From a virus, in the IMG/VR virus record IMGVR_UViG_3300046820_000639, positions 1 through 44,888 of that record: a stretch of 44,888 nt of DNA. One strand, 5' to 3'. Shown in pieces: positions 28,861 through 36,254 of this stretch. The notes under the pieces were generated by a model, which saw only the letters and a list, made by a program, of their open reading frames with translations, had not been told where the DNA came from and ran no database searches. The translations under genes were made by a program, and so were the position numbers. The first letter of the stretch is position 1, and every line of letters starts with the position of its first letter.

Positions 28861-29984
28861 CGTTCACCTAATAGTTGATATGTTTCTGGAAATGTTTCTT
28901 GAAAACTTTGTTTTCGTTGCTTATCTAATATTTTAACATATTTTACAGTTGTGTCAAGTAATTCACTGTCATCTTTTGCCCACATGGCATTTAAGATTGG
29001 ATCTAATTGATCCGACATACTGTACAATTTAAACTTGCGTTCAATTGCTTGCTTGGATTCTTTAGGCAGTACCGTAATACTATAATAGTTAGGCCGCGTT
29101 AATAAACCCAAATAAGGTTGCGGCAGGCCATGCTTATCGCACCATAACAAAAAGTCAGGTAGTGCATGTAGCGTAAAGATGCTGACTGTGTGACTGACGC
29201 TAAGTTGTACATTAGACCGTTGTTTACGATACTCTAGCCAACGTCCCAAATTGATCAATACATCAGGCCAACGTGCAGGCCAACGATTGTATTCAAATTG
29301 ATTTCTAGTTCCGTCAATGCTAATTTGCACATCCACTTTTTTAAATCTTGGCCACCATTCATCTAGTATTTCATGACTGGGCATTTTTGTGCCATTGGTA
29401 ATATAGTGCAGGCTAACCTGATCGGCTTTGCCTTTTTTAACTATGTCAGACAGTAAATGAAAGTGTGGTTTGGCATCAGCATAAAACGGCTCGCCTCCGG
29501 CTATTTCAATTTGTAGCACACCGTCCAGCTGATCTAATAGCTTGGTCATAAACTCAGGATCTTTATAGAACTGATTGTGACCCCAAATTTTTATGTCGGG
29601 GAAATGTGGCTCTAATTTTTTAGCTTCCTGGGCCCAACGACTACTGGGATAACTGCTACAAATACGGCAGGCTAGATTGCAAGTATTGCCAAAGGTTAGA
29701 CTTAATGCTTTAATACCAGATAGTTCTGGTGCTTGATTGTCAAACAGGTACTGATTGTCAAGTGTGCGTTTTGATGGTAGACCTGCGTCTTCGTCTTTCC
29801 AACAGCGACTACATCCTTCGGGCTTGCGGCCAGCAACAAAATCCTCTTGCAGTTGTTTTAATGCAGGACTTGTTTGATACTCGTCTAGACTTTTAGCAAG
29901 AGTGCTGGTGTATTTACAGCAGGGCTTGAATTCACCCTGTGGGCTGATATCTAAACCAACCCAAGGATGATAACACATGGTCAT
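28833..29984 (-). CDS. Radical SAM protein with twitch/SPASM-type cysteines
   Basis: A 383-residue protein. An N-terminal Cys cluster ([20 protein letters not shown] then GCSRCW) precedes the radical SAM CxxxCxxC ([20 protein letters not shown]), followed by [11 protein letters not shown] (GGEP SAM-binding motif) and SISIDG-like [13 protein letters not shown]. This is the phage twitch-domain radical SAM family. Members may modify peptides; the substrate here is unknown. It sits between two clpP genes, with ATGA coupling to the upstream clpP. Confidence 0.88.
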   Translation of the reverse strand: MTMCYHPWVGLDISPQGEFKPCCKYTSTLAKSLDEYQTSPALKQLQEDFVAGRKPEGCSRCWKDEDAGLPSKRTLDNQYLFDNQAPELSGIKALSLTFGNTCNLACRICSSYPSSRWAQEAKKLEPHFPDIKIWGHNQFYKDPEFMTKLLDQLDGVLQIEIAGGEPFYADAKPHFHLLSDIVKKGKADQVSLHYITNGTKMPSHEILDEWWPRFKKVDVQISIDGTRNQFEYNRWPARWPDVLINLGRWLEYRKQRSNVQLSVSHTVSIFTLHALPDFLLWCDKHGLPQPYLGLLTRPNYYSITVLPKESKQAIERKFKLYSMSDQLDPILNAMWAKDDSELLDTTVKYVKILDKQRKQSFQETFPETYQLLGERCHTLYQLY

Positions 29985-30583
29985 CGTTTGGATGTTTTTG
30001 TTGTGGGTTGTTTAACTGTGCGAGCTTTAGCTGGCTCAGCAATATGATCGCATAGACCAAGTTTCAGTGCTTCTTGAGCACTAAGGTAAACGTCATGCGG
30101 CGGTAGCAAAAATTCTTTGATTTGAGCTTCTGCTAAGTTAGTGCAGGATTTGTAGTGATTGATCATACGCTCTTTAGTAAGCTCAAATTCTTTTACTACA
30201 GCAAATAGTTCATGCTCTTTACCCGAACTACCCCAACTAAACTGATGACTTAGAATGCTAGTGTTAGGTGTAAGTGTACGAGTATGCCCTGCTAAGAAAA
30301 TAAGTAGGCCTGCTGATGCAATACTGCCTAATCCCACTGTACGAATTGGTACGGTACTAGAATTCATCACGTCAATAAGAGCGAACGCATCTGACACACT
30401 ACCACCGTCAGAATTAATCATTAAAATTAGCTCTTTTTTCTTGGGTGTGCGTACATGATTCTCTACTAGAATCCAATCAATGATGGGCTCAATATTATCA
30501 GTATCAACTTCGCCCATGAAGTTGTATATACCCGCATCTTGGGGCGATAGTTCTTTATTGTCTAGTTCGAGGTTAGCTGGCAT
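29981..30583 (-). CDS. ClpP-like protease, copy 2 (divergent)
   Basis: A 200-residue ClpP-fold protease, divergent from copy 1. LMINSDGGSVSDAFALIDVM, catalytic Ser in GLGSIASAGLLIFLAG, His in SILSHQFSWGSSG and Asp region HDVYLSAQEALKLGLCD are present. The N-terminus is shorter and acidic; the C-terminus is a basic tail ([15 protein letters not shown]). A mixed barrel with copy 1 is possible, as in organisms with two ClpPs. A late-type motif lies 35-45 nt upstream. Confidence 0.88.
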   Translation of the reverse strand: MPANLELDNKELSPQDAGIYNFMGEVDTDNIEPIIDWILVENHVRTPKKKELILMINSDGGSVSDAFALIDVMNSSTVPIRTVGLGSIASAGLLIFLAGHTRTLTPNTSILSHQFSWGSSGKEHELFAVVKEFELTKERMINHYKSCTNLAEAQIKEFLLPPHDVYLSAQEALKLGLCDHIAEPAKARTVKQPTTKTSKR

Positions 30584-30617
30584 TTGGCTCTCTTAATTGA
30601 AAAAACGTGGTCGATAA

Positions 30618-30628
30618 AGTATTTATTA
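30618..30628 (-). promoter_or_regulatory. Late-type motif AATAAATACT upstream of the ClpP operon
   Basis: Minus strand, about 35 nt before the ATG at 30583. Supports late expression of clpP2, radical SAM, clpP1 and groES as one unit. Confidence 0.5.
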
Positions 30629-30668
30629 TACAGTATCTTCCACGATTTCCAAAACGGTTTTTATACCA

Positions 30669-31406
30669 TTAGCGAACAGTTAGTTGCCCAACTACTGCTC
30701 CGGGCTTTTGTAACGCTTCATCCCTGCGTTTTTTATACTCTTCGTTGTCAACTTGAAGCAGGGTAATTTCAGAAGATTTACCATTTTCGGTTACACCTAC
30801 TACCTTGTCGTTTGATGTAACAGGCTTGACTTCAACTTTGGGTTGATCTTGCTCGGGTCCAGCAATACGGTCAAGTTCTTTAAACTCTTCCTTCATATTG
30901 CCTATAGCTTGACGCTCGAGACGCTCACGGTGTTTGGTACGAGCTAGTGTATTAGCATCTCCTGTGGGCAGTTTAACCAGCACAAAGGCACGAATACGGC
31001 CACCTTCTTGCACAAAAGAATTCTTAACTACAGTAGCGCCAGTTACATCAACATCAGGACAAAAGTTACGAATAGCGGTTGTTGATGTGCTGGTACTAGA
31101 ACGTTCTGTATCTACACGATACACTTTAGTTTGGCTACGCACCTTACCACCAGCAGTCTGACAAATACCTTCAAACGCATTGGCACGAGCAGTACTCAAC
31201 GCACCACTGGCACTAGAACTAACAGCGTCACCTACTGCAAAGATAGCATTGTCATCTTTAGGCACATCGGTGAACCAGTCTGGAATATTAGAAACAGAAG
31301 CTTTGGCTTGCTGAATCTCCATTTTTTGCTGGGCTGTAGGCTTTGGACCTGATGCACAGGCTGTAAGCATACTACCAACGGCTACTACTAACAACAGTTT
31401 TTTCAT
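30669..31406 (-). CDS. LPP20-like lipoprotein
   Basis: A 245-residue protein with a lipoprotein signal (MKKLLLVVAVGSMLTACASG; lipobox LTAC, Cys17). The middle (PDWFTDVPKDDNAIFAVGDA, then ALSTARANAFEGICQ) matches the LPP20/FlgT-N-like fold of bacterial outer-membrane lipoproteins. An outer-membrane or periplasmic location is expected. Phage lipoproteins can block superinfection or aid lysis; the role here is unknown. Confidence 0.8.
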   Translation of the reverse strand: MKKLLLVVAVGSMLTACASGPKPTAQQKMEIQQAKASVSNIPDWFTDVPKDDNAIFAVGDAVSSSASGALSTARANAFEGICQTAGGKVRSQTKVYRVDTERSSTSTSTTAIRNFCPDVDVTGATVVKNSFVQEGGRIRAFVLVKLPTGDANTLARTKHRERLERQAIGNMKEEFKELDRIAGPEQDQPKVEVKPVTSNDKVVGVTENGKSSEITLLQVDNEEYKKRRDEALQKPGAVVGQLTVR

Positions 31407-31461
31407 TCTAAACCTCTTAGGTTAAATTGCGATAACAACATATTAACATTTAATGTCATTA

Positions 31462-31902
31462 TCAGTCAACCAAGGCTTCCCATTTGTTTACAACCGGTTG
31501 AGTTTGTCCCTTGGCATAACAAACCGAACCTTGACTACTACCAACCGCAAAGTCTTCTCGAACGTGAGTGCAACCTTGTGGTTTTGGATTTGGTGCCGGG
31601 CACCAAGTTTCCAATTCTTTAATATAGCTACGAATCATTGCTTGCGATCGTCTGTCGTATACAGCACGATGCTCGTGGTATGTTCCGTTAGCAACAGTTG
31701 CCACAGTACCAAATACACTGGTTACAGCCAAAGCACTTAGTTGAGCTTCGTTGCGACTGGGCATTTGAGCATTTAGCCATCGTAGTTGTTCTTCTTTGCG
31801 TGAACAATCTGGTTTGAAATAGCGTAGATCCTCTGTGGACATTCGTTTGGTTGTTGAACATCCTACAAGTAGAACAGTGGCTAAAATGGCTAAAGTTTTC
31901 AT
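31462..31902 (-). CDS. Putative lipoprotein, 146 aa
   Basis: From the ATG at 31902 (MKTLAILATVLLVGCSTTKR), lipobox LVGC. The mature part has YFKPDCSRKEEQLRWLNAQM and IRSYIKELETWCPAPNPKPQ; a shorter version of the PDC...LxxWC/HYC pattern occurs in the next gene upstream, so the two are probably related. A second hydrophobic stretch (LAVTSVFGTVATVANG) may be a membrane segment. ATGA-coupled to the upstream gene. Confidence 0.7.
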   Translation of the reverse strand: MKTLAILATVLLVGCSTTKRMSTEDLRYFKPDCSRKEEQLRWLNAQMPSRNEAQLSALAVTSVFGTVATVANGTYHEHRAVYDRRSQAMIRSYIKELETWCPAPNPKPQGCTHVREDFAVGSSQGSVCYAKGQTQPVVNKWEALVD

Positions 31903-32132
31903 GAGCAATAATGTTTTAGTCTAGCAACCTGAATGTCAATGGTACGATCATACTGTGATTCTGTGACATCGCCTTGTGTGGGTTTACCTTTAAGGCTCAT
32001 CAAGTATCTAACATGACGTTGTGCATTGGCACAATCAGGGGCCAATTCTGTAACAGTTGCGTATGGCGGACGATGTTGATTAGCACAGCCCGCCAACACA
32101 GCTACAAGAATTAGACTGTAACGGTACGCCAT
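31899..32132 (-). CDS. Putative lipoprotein, 77 aa
   Basis: A 77-residue protein with signal MAYRYSLILVAVLAGCANQH (lipobox LAGC). Mature part LAPDCANAQRHVRYLMSLKG ... IDIQVARLKHYC shares the PDC...YC pattern with the neighbour at 31462-31902. Its small size recalls Rz1-like spanin lipoproteins, but it lacks their Pro-richness. Function unknown. Confidence 0.65.
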   Translation of the reverse strand: MAYRYSLILVAVLAGCANQHRPPYATVTELAPDCANAQRHVRYLMSLKGKPTQGDVTESQYDRTIDIQVARLKHYCS

Positions 32133-32305
32133 GGATCACGTGCCTTTTTATGAAACGTGGTCACTGCCTTGATGGCTTTTTGTGCCGTGGGCTCATCAGT
32201 ATGAGCATTACGCTGAACATAACGAACAGCGTCACGAGTGTTGAATTGCAGTACAAATACTGCCTCATTGGCCATGGCTTCTACGCGGTTATTCAAAGTA
32301 GTCAT
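32111..32305 (-). CDS. Hypothetical protein, 64 aa
   Basis: Starts at the second of two adjacent ATGs (32305; AAGGAG about 7 nt upstream). A helical protein (MTTLNNRVEAMANEAVFVLQ then AQKAIKAVTTFHKKARDPWR). It overlaps the lipoprotein start downstream. No domain seen. Confidence 0.6.
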   Translation of the reverse strand: MTTLNNRVEAMANEAVFVLQFNTRDAVRYVQRNAHTDEPTAQKAIKAVTTFHKKARDPWRTVTV

Positions 32306-32471
32306 CATCTTCTCCTTGGTTACGATGCTTGGGTTTACGAACATAAGTGTCTTTGCGTTTTACAATCTTAGGCTTGAACGGACTGTCCTCGTCGAACAGT
32401 ACGCGATGCACCCTCGGGTTGGGACTGCGATTTAAAACTTTGGGTTTTTGTTCCCGACGATCTTTTGACAT
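32289..32471 (-). CDS. Basic hypothetical protein, 60 aa, overlaps upstream gene
   Basis: A Lys/Arg-rich protein (MSKDRREQKPKVLNRSPNPR) ending KHRNQGEDDDYFE. It overlaps the 32368-32721 gene by 104 nt in another frame, which is unusual here. It may be a separate gene, or the second half of a single product joined by a frameshift at about 32470. Low certainty. Confidence 0.4.
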   Translation of the reverse strand: MSKDRREQKPKVLNRSPNPRVHRVLFDEDSPFKPKIVKRKDTYVRKPKHRNQGEDDDYFE

Positions 32472-32721
32472 GATACTCTGGGTCTTTGTCTTGAACTTGG
32501 CTAATCATACTGCTCAGATAATGCGATACTAATTTCTTTTGTATCATATCTGTGACAGTTAGATGCGGCCATTCCATGATAAAGGGACAACCATCCTTCC
32601 ATCGGCTGTGTTTAAGAAAATATTGATACTCTTTGAGATCCACTGGATCAATTGGGTTAAAAAGTCTTTTGGTCCAATAATGCTCTGACAATCTAAAACG
32701 TTTGGGTGCTCTGTTAGACAT
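32368..32721 (-). CDS. Hypothetical protein, 117 aa
   Basis: Starts MSNRAPKRFRLSEHYWTKRL; the first 85 residues look well structured (EYQYFLKHSRWKDGCPFIME and TVTDMIQKKLVSHYLSSMIS). The last 30 residues are low-complexity Ser/Gln/Arg where it overlaps the next frame, so the true C-terminus may be different. AAGGA lies upstream and a consensus promoter 70 nt upstream. Confidence 0.6.
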   Translation of the reverse strand: MSNRAPKRFRLSEHYWTKRLFNPIDPVDLKEYQYFLKHSRWKDGCPFIMEWPHLTVTDMIQKKLVSHYLSSMISQVQDKDPEYHVKRSSGTKTQSFKSQSQPEGASRTVRRGQSVQA

Positions 32722-32790
32722 AGTGTCGATCAGTTCCTTAGTTTAGTTAATAAACCGCTGTCGCGGGCTTGAAACTTCAACAACAAAACA

Positions 32791-32819
32791 ATTATAAATT
32801 AATTGGAATTACTGGTCAA
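32791..32819 (-). promoter_or_regulatory. Early promoter
   Basis: Minus-strand TTGACC (32819-32814), 17-nt spacer with ATTCCAATTAATT, TATAAT (32796-32791). The -35 box overlaps the stop of the upstream gene. Confidence 0.85.
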
Positions 32820-33010
32820 TCAACTTGAATGTCTGCAATCTTGCCATCTCGAAAGATAAAGTAAAGGTTCATAAAACTCCAATAAACCCATACACATTCA
32901 TTGCCCGGGGTCATTACATAGTAGGTCCCTGGGTAGTTCTCCTCCATATAGGCGCCAACTTGAATTGCTTCGAATTCGTTGACGCCGGCTCTTACCTCGG
33001 CGTTACGCAT
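32816..33010 (-). CDS. Hypothetical protein, 64 aa
   Basis: A small aromatic-rich protein (MRNAEVRAGVNEFEAIQVGA then YMEENYPGTYYVMTPG). TAATG coupling with the upstream gene. Function unknown. Confidence 0.6.
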   Translation of the reverse strand: MRNAEVRAGVNEFEAIQVGAYMEENYPGTYYVMTPGNECVWVYWSFMNLYFIFRDGKIADIQVD

Positions 33011-33321
33011 TACATTGACCAGTAAGTTTCGGAACTAGGGCTACAGCACAAAGGAGTGTCTGCATCTTCTAGGTATTTTTTACCTGTCATCAAATTAGTA
33101 CGCTCAACCATGTTATCTCGATACAACTCAACTTTCATCATTTTCAAGTTGCTGTCTAGAGCACAAAGACGAGTTGAACTACGTTTTTCACCATGGGTAA
33201 TGTCAATCCAAGGGGTCACTGCACCAGATGCACTAGGACTCAGTGTAATGTTAGTAATAGTACCATTCAAACGACCTGCGGCACTTACCCAAGTAATTTT
33301 AGTTCCAATTTCTAGCTTCAT
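33010..33321 (-). CDS. Small SH3-like beta-barrel protein, 103 aa
   Basis: From the ATG at 33321 with AGGAG upstream (MKLEIGTKITWVSAAGRLNG). The N-terminal 60 residues (TKITWVSAAGRLNGTITNIT, then WIDITHGEKRSSTRLCALD) look like a KOW/SH3 barrel; the C-terminus is less ordered (DADTPLCCSPSSETYW). Consensus promoter upstream. Function unknown. Confidence 0.65.
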   Translation of the reverse strand: MKLEIGTKITWVSAAGRLNGTITNITLSPSASGAVTPWIDITHGEKRSSTRLCALDSNLKMMKVELYRDNMVERTNLMTGKKYLEDADTPLCCSPSSETYWSM

Positions 33322-33352
33322 CTTAGACTCCTTGTTTATCACTATAACTACT

Positions 33353-33381
33353 ATTATAGATTAAATGGATTTAACGGTCAA
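33353..33381 (-). promoter_or_regulatory. Early promoter
   Basis: Minus-strand TTGACC (33381-33376), 17-nt spacer with AATCCATTTAATC, TATAAT (33358-33353). Nearly identical to the promoter at 15494-15522. Confidence 0.88.
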
Positions 33382-33385
33382 CCAT

Positions 33386-33414
33386 AAAAAAAGCCCCGTT
33401 TTTGGGGCTTTTTT
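33386..33414 (-). terminator. Intrinsic terminator
   Basis: Hairpin AAAAGCCCC / GGGGCTTTT with a T-run, between the phasin-like gene and the next promoter. Confidence 0.9.
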
Positions 33415-33437
33415 GGGTGTTGCTTTTATGCAACAGA

Positions 33438-33680
33438 TTACTTCTTAGCAAAATACTTGGTAACGTCAAATTTGCTGAAATCAAAAGCTTCTGCTTTTGG
33501 CAAGTTTTCAACTACCAATTTGGCCAATTCTAGGTTGGTATTGTAAACAGTTTTTGTATAGTCGGCTTGTGCATCAACTAGAGCTTCAAACTCTTTGCGG
33601 ATTCCTTCTTCTTTAACGAAAGAAACCATTTGCTTGGTATTTTTTACTGCTTGGTCAACGATTGTATCAAATGTAAACAT
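33438..33680 (-). CDS. Small phasin-like helical protein, 80 aa
   Basis: An 80-residue all-helical protein (MFTFDTIVDQAVKNTKQMVS then YTKTVYNTNLELAKLVVENL). The amphipathic heptad pattern and length recall phasin-type or similar helical proteins, but no diagnostic motif is present. AAGGAG precedes the ATG. Own promoter (33797-33769) and terminator, so probably abundant. Confidence 0.65.
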   Translation of the reverse strand: MFTFDTIVDQAVKNTKQMVSFVKEEGIRKEFEALVDAQADYTKTVYNTNLELAKLVVENLPKAEAFDFSKFDVTKYFAKK

Positions 33681-33768
33681 AATTTTCTCCTTATTAAGCG
33701 AGTTTACGGGTTTTACACATGGCCCACATTATGCGGCACCTTGTGGTTACTACTAAATTTATTTATCA

Positions 33769-33797
33769 ATTATATGTTGCAACGCAACAAAATGCAA
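33769..33797 (-). promoter_or_regulatory. Early-type promoter with long leader
   Basis: Minus-strand TTGCAT (33797-33792), 17-nt spacer, TATAAT (33774-33769). A leader of about 85 nt follows; it also contains GATAAATAAA (about 33757-33766) and an 11-codon ORF (33729-33694). Confidence 0.55.
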
Positions 33798-33836
33798 GTC
33801 TTTTGGATAAAAAAGTTTTGCATCATTAACAGCCCA

Positions 33837-33845
33837 CTAAATATT
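33837..33845 (+). promoter_or_regulatory. Late-type motif CTAAATATT
   Basis: Plus strand, about 29 nt before the ATG at 33874, followed by AAGGAG. Likely late promoter of the basic protein gene. Confidence 0.45.
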
Positions 33846-33873
33846 TTTACATCAACTTGCAAGGAGATTTTCG

Positions 33874-34149
33874 ATGTTTAAAGCAATTAAAGAGTTTTTC
33901 TTAGGTAAGCCAGCAGAGGCAACACAACCAGAAGCGGCACCTTACAAAGTAGAAACAGCACCAGCAGTACAAGTGGCAGTTGAAGGCGCCGGAGTAGTAG
34001 AAGCTAAACCTGCACCAGCTAAAAAGGCCGCACCAAAGGCTAAAGCACCAGCTAAGCCAAAGGCACCTGTTAAGAAAGCAACAGCACCAAAAGCCAAGGC
34101 ACCTGCCAAAAAAGTACCAGCTAAGAAACCAGCTAAAAAAGCTCAGTAA
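33874..34149 (+). CDS. Histone H1-like Lys/Ala/Pro-rich protein
   Basis: A 91-residue protein. Residues 1-14 (MFKAIKEFFLGKPA) form an amphipathic helix, followed by an acidic/Ala stretch, then from about 48 repeated PAKKA/KAPAK units that resemble histone H1 C-terminal tails and bacterial Hc1/AlgP-type proteins. It probably binds DNA through charge; role in packaging or host nucleoid binding is inferred. Late-type promoter upstream, strong terminator downstream. Confidence 0.75.
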   Translation: MFKAIKEFFLGKPAEATQPEAAPYKVETAPAVQVAVEGAGVVEAKPAPAKKAAPKAKAPAKPKAPVKKATAPKAKAPAKKVPAKKPAKKAQ

Positions 34150-34151
34150 TC

Positions 34152-35255
34152 TTGGTTAGTAGTAGCACAACCGGAATTTTCTATCCCCCAGAGAATTCCG
34201 GTTTTTTTCATTATCATCTTTCAAACCTTAAACAATTTTGTGCCAGTGATGCCAATCATTACTTAACCACAGATGCGTTTATAGCAACACCACACGACCA
34301 TAAGGTAGCGTGTTTTCAAATACCTTACCCATACGATTCTAAATTAGAACAACAAATAGATCTGTTGTACGATCATGTAGACGAAATTGCTATTATAGGA
34401 TGTGAGCTACATCCGCCTACAGTAGATTTTATACGTAGATACGATCGTCCTAAGATCACTTACTTTCTATGCGGGTTCTTGGATCAACCATTACAGCATA
34501 GTCCAACACATTTATTCCTGGACTGGTTCATTACCAGCACTTACTTTTATAAATCTGTTAGACCCGAAACCTTAGATGATCTAACACCGTTTGCAGTCAA
34601 ACCATATACTTTTGATGCTTTGTTAGGTCGTAAGAAACCACACAGGGATCAAGCATATCGCTATATTAACTGTTATCTCAAAGACAACGGCATTACGACC
34701 TACATGAACAGTTATGATACTAACTTTGCCGACAACGACAGTCAGCAATGGATATGGGAAAATCCAGGATTAGTGTTTAAAAAGAAAATTGAATGGACTG
34801 TGGACTTTGTTGATTACTATGGTCACGAGATGAGCATCAGTCAAGTTATTCCAATTGGTGTGTATAACAAAACTGCTTATAGTCTAGTAGCCGAGACCAA
34901 CATAGACAATGACTACGTGTTCTTTACAGAAAAGACTGTAAAGCCTATATTAAGTAAACGCTTGTTTATTACACTAAGCAATAAACATACATTGAAACGT
35001 CTACGTGAACTAGGATTCAAAACATTTAACAGTATCATTGACGAAAGCTACGACAGCATAGACGATCATGAAAGTAGATTTGGTCTTGCACTTACACAAT
35101 TAAATTTATTGTGTGGGTGGGACCAAGCAGAGGTCCTAGAAAAATGCCGAGCTATTGTTGAACACAACGCCCGGCATATGATTGAAACTGACTGGTACGA
35201 GTTATACTTTAGATCTAAATTTGAGAGCTTGTTCAGCAAACGCAAAACTGGCTAA
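34152..35255 (+). CDS. Exostosin-like glycosyltransferase family protein, copy 2, TTG start
   Basis: A 367-residue paralogue of the 16065 gene. The C-terminal block runs VAETNIDNDYVFFTEKTVKP, KRLFITLSNKHTLKRLRELG, FKTFNSIIDESYDSIDDHES. A middle block (FAVKPYTFDALLGRKKPHRD) also matches copy 1. No ATG, GTG or later TTG exists near the N-terminus, so TTG at 34152, 2 nt after the previous stop, is the likely start, by re-initiation. The first 19 codons run through a strong terminator. The 3' end overlaps the UV endonuclease gene by 54 nt. Confidence 0.7.
   Translation: MVSSSTTGIFYPPENSGFFHYHLSNLKQFCASDANHYLTTDAFIATPHDHKVACFQIPYPYDSKLEQQIDLLYDHVDEIAIIGCELHPPTVDFIRRYDRPKITYFLCGFLDQPLQHSPTHLFLDWFITSTYFYKSVRPETLDDLTPFAVKPYTFDALLGRKKPHRDQAYRYINCYLKDNGITTYMNSYDTNFADNDSQQWIWENPGLVFKKKIEWTVDFVDYYGHEMSISQVIPIGVYNKTAYSLVAETNIDNDYVFFTEKTVKPILSKRLFITLSNKHTLKRLRELGFKTFNSIIDESYDSIDDHESRFGLALTQLNLLCGWDQAEVLEKCRAIVEHNARHMIETDWYELYFRSKFESLFSKRKTG
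34169..34208 (+). terminator. Strong intrinsic terminator inside a coding start
   Basis: A 10-bp perfect stem AACCGGAATT / AATTCCGGTT, extendable by 4 pairs including one G-U, 7-nt loop and a run of 7 T. It ends the basic-protein transcript but lies within codons of the downstream glycosyltransferase. Confidence 0.9.
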
Positions 35256-36248
35256 GTTCTTGGCCTTACTCTCGCACATAATATCAAAATTATCTAAAAA
35301 GCCACTAGCCCATTCATTTACTGTAGCATTCCAATAGAAGTCACTGTGTGCTCTCAACTTGGCTTTCTTGTAACCTGCCTCTAGCAAAGATTGATAGTCC
35401 GGAAGAGTGTTTACACAATGTCCAGACAAGTAATCTTCTCTTGACACAGAGTAATGCATAGCTGGACGCACACCACGCCATCCATCAATTACTTGACGCA
35501 CACGCACATCGTTGTGTTGGATATATTCGCCTTCACGAACCCAGTGATGATGAATGTCCATTACTGTGGGAATAATATCATTAAGACTCAAGCAGTCCAA
35601 GAGCCCCCAGGAGTTTTCTTCGTTTTCGAGGGTAATGGTATTGCGGGCTTCGGGGGTAAGTTTTTTGTAGGTATCGCGAATACCTTGGGGACCGGCTCGA
35701 CCCGATATATGTACGTTGATCTTAAAGTCCTGGAAAGATTTACCATAGCCCATCCACCTTGCCATGTCTACGTGATATTCAAACTCTTCGATTGAACGTC
35801 GAACAATATCTCCATTATCACTTGCGAGAACGCAGAATTGACCTGGATGAAAAGATAAACGCACACCAAGCATACGAGCAAGAACACCCACTTCCGCAAA
35901 ATGTTTCTCGCAATAAGCCCTAACGTCAGTGCGACGCCAAAAATAACTCCAAGAAGGCTCGGTATATACAGGAAGAAGGTCACTGCTAAGTCTAACCATT
36001 CTAAGATGTGGGTCAAGATTTCCTACCTTTTCTATTAGTCGTTGAATTGCTTGAATGTTATGAACCATAATGTCCCAGAGTCTTTGTTCTGCGACATCCT
36101 TGGTCTGTCTATTTAGCCAAGCTACAGTTGTGGCTCGTGTATTTAGATCGCGGGTAGGTGATTTTGGATGAATGCCATCAATCTCTGATGCATCATTGAT
36201 CCATTTGCAAGCAAAACCGATACGAGGAGTAGGAATAACTGTAGTCAT
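35202..36248 (-). CDS. uvsE: UV damage endonuclease (UvdE/UvsE family)
   Basis: A 348-residue TIM-barrel nuclease. RIGFACKWIN (family start), HLRMVRLSSDLLP, VRLSFHPGQFCVLASDN (metal His), KINVHISGRAG, ITLENEENSWGL (Glu), PTVMDIHHHWV (Asp/His) and MHYSVSR then RAHSDFYW match UvdE. It nicks 5' to UV photoproducts and starts alternative excision repair. Leaderless early-type promoter upstream. Convergent overlap of 54 nt with the glycosyltransferase gene. Confidence 0.92.
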   Translation of the reverse strand: MTTVIPTPRIGFACKWINDASEIDGIHPKSPTRDLNTRATTVAWLNRQTKDVAEQRLWDIMVHNIQAIQRLIEKVGNLDPHLRMVRLSSDLLPVYTEPSWSYFWRRTDVRAYCEKHFAEVGVLARMLGVRLSFHPGQFCVLASDNGDIVRRSIEEFEYHVDMARWMGYGKSFQDFKINVHISGRAGPQGIRDTYKKLTPEARNTITLENEENSWGLLDCLSLNDIIPTVMDIHHHWVREGEYIQHNDVRVRQVIDGWRGVRPAMHYSVSREDYLSGHCVNTLPDYQSLLEAGYKKAKLRAHSDFYWNATVNEWASGFLDNFDIMCESKAKNLASFAFAEQALKFRSKV

Positions 36249-36254
36249 ATCAGC

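Noticed and set aside
33438-33680. Calling the 80-aa helical protein a true phasin (PHA granule protein).
   Set aside because: Only length and helical pattern fit; no phasin signature is visible, so it is labelled phasin-like only.
34873-34959. Possible recombination target from sequence similarity between the three exostosin-like genes.
   Set aside because: The similarity is mainly at protein level; I see no long DNA identity that would support recent gene conversion.
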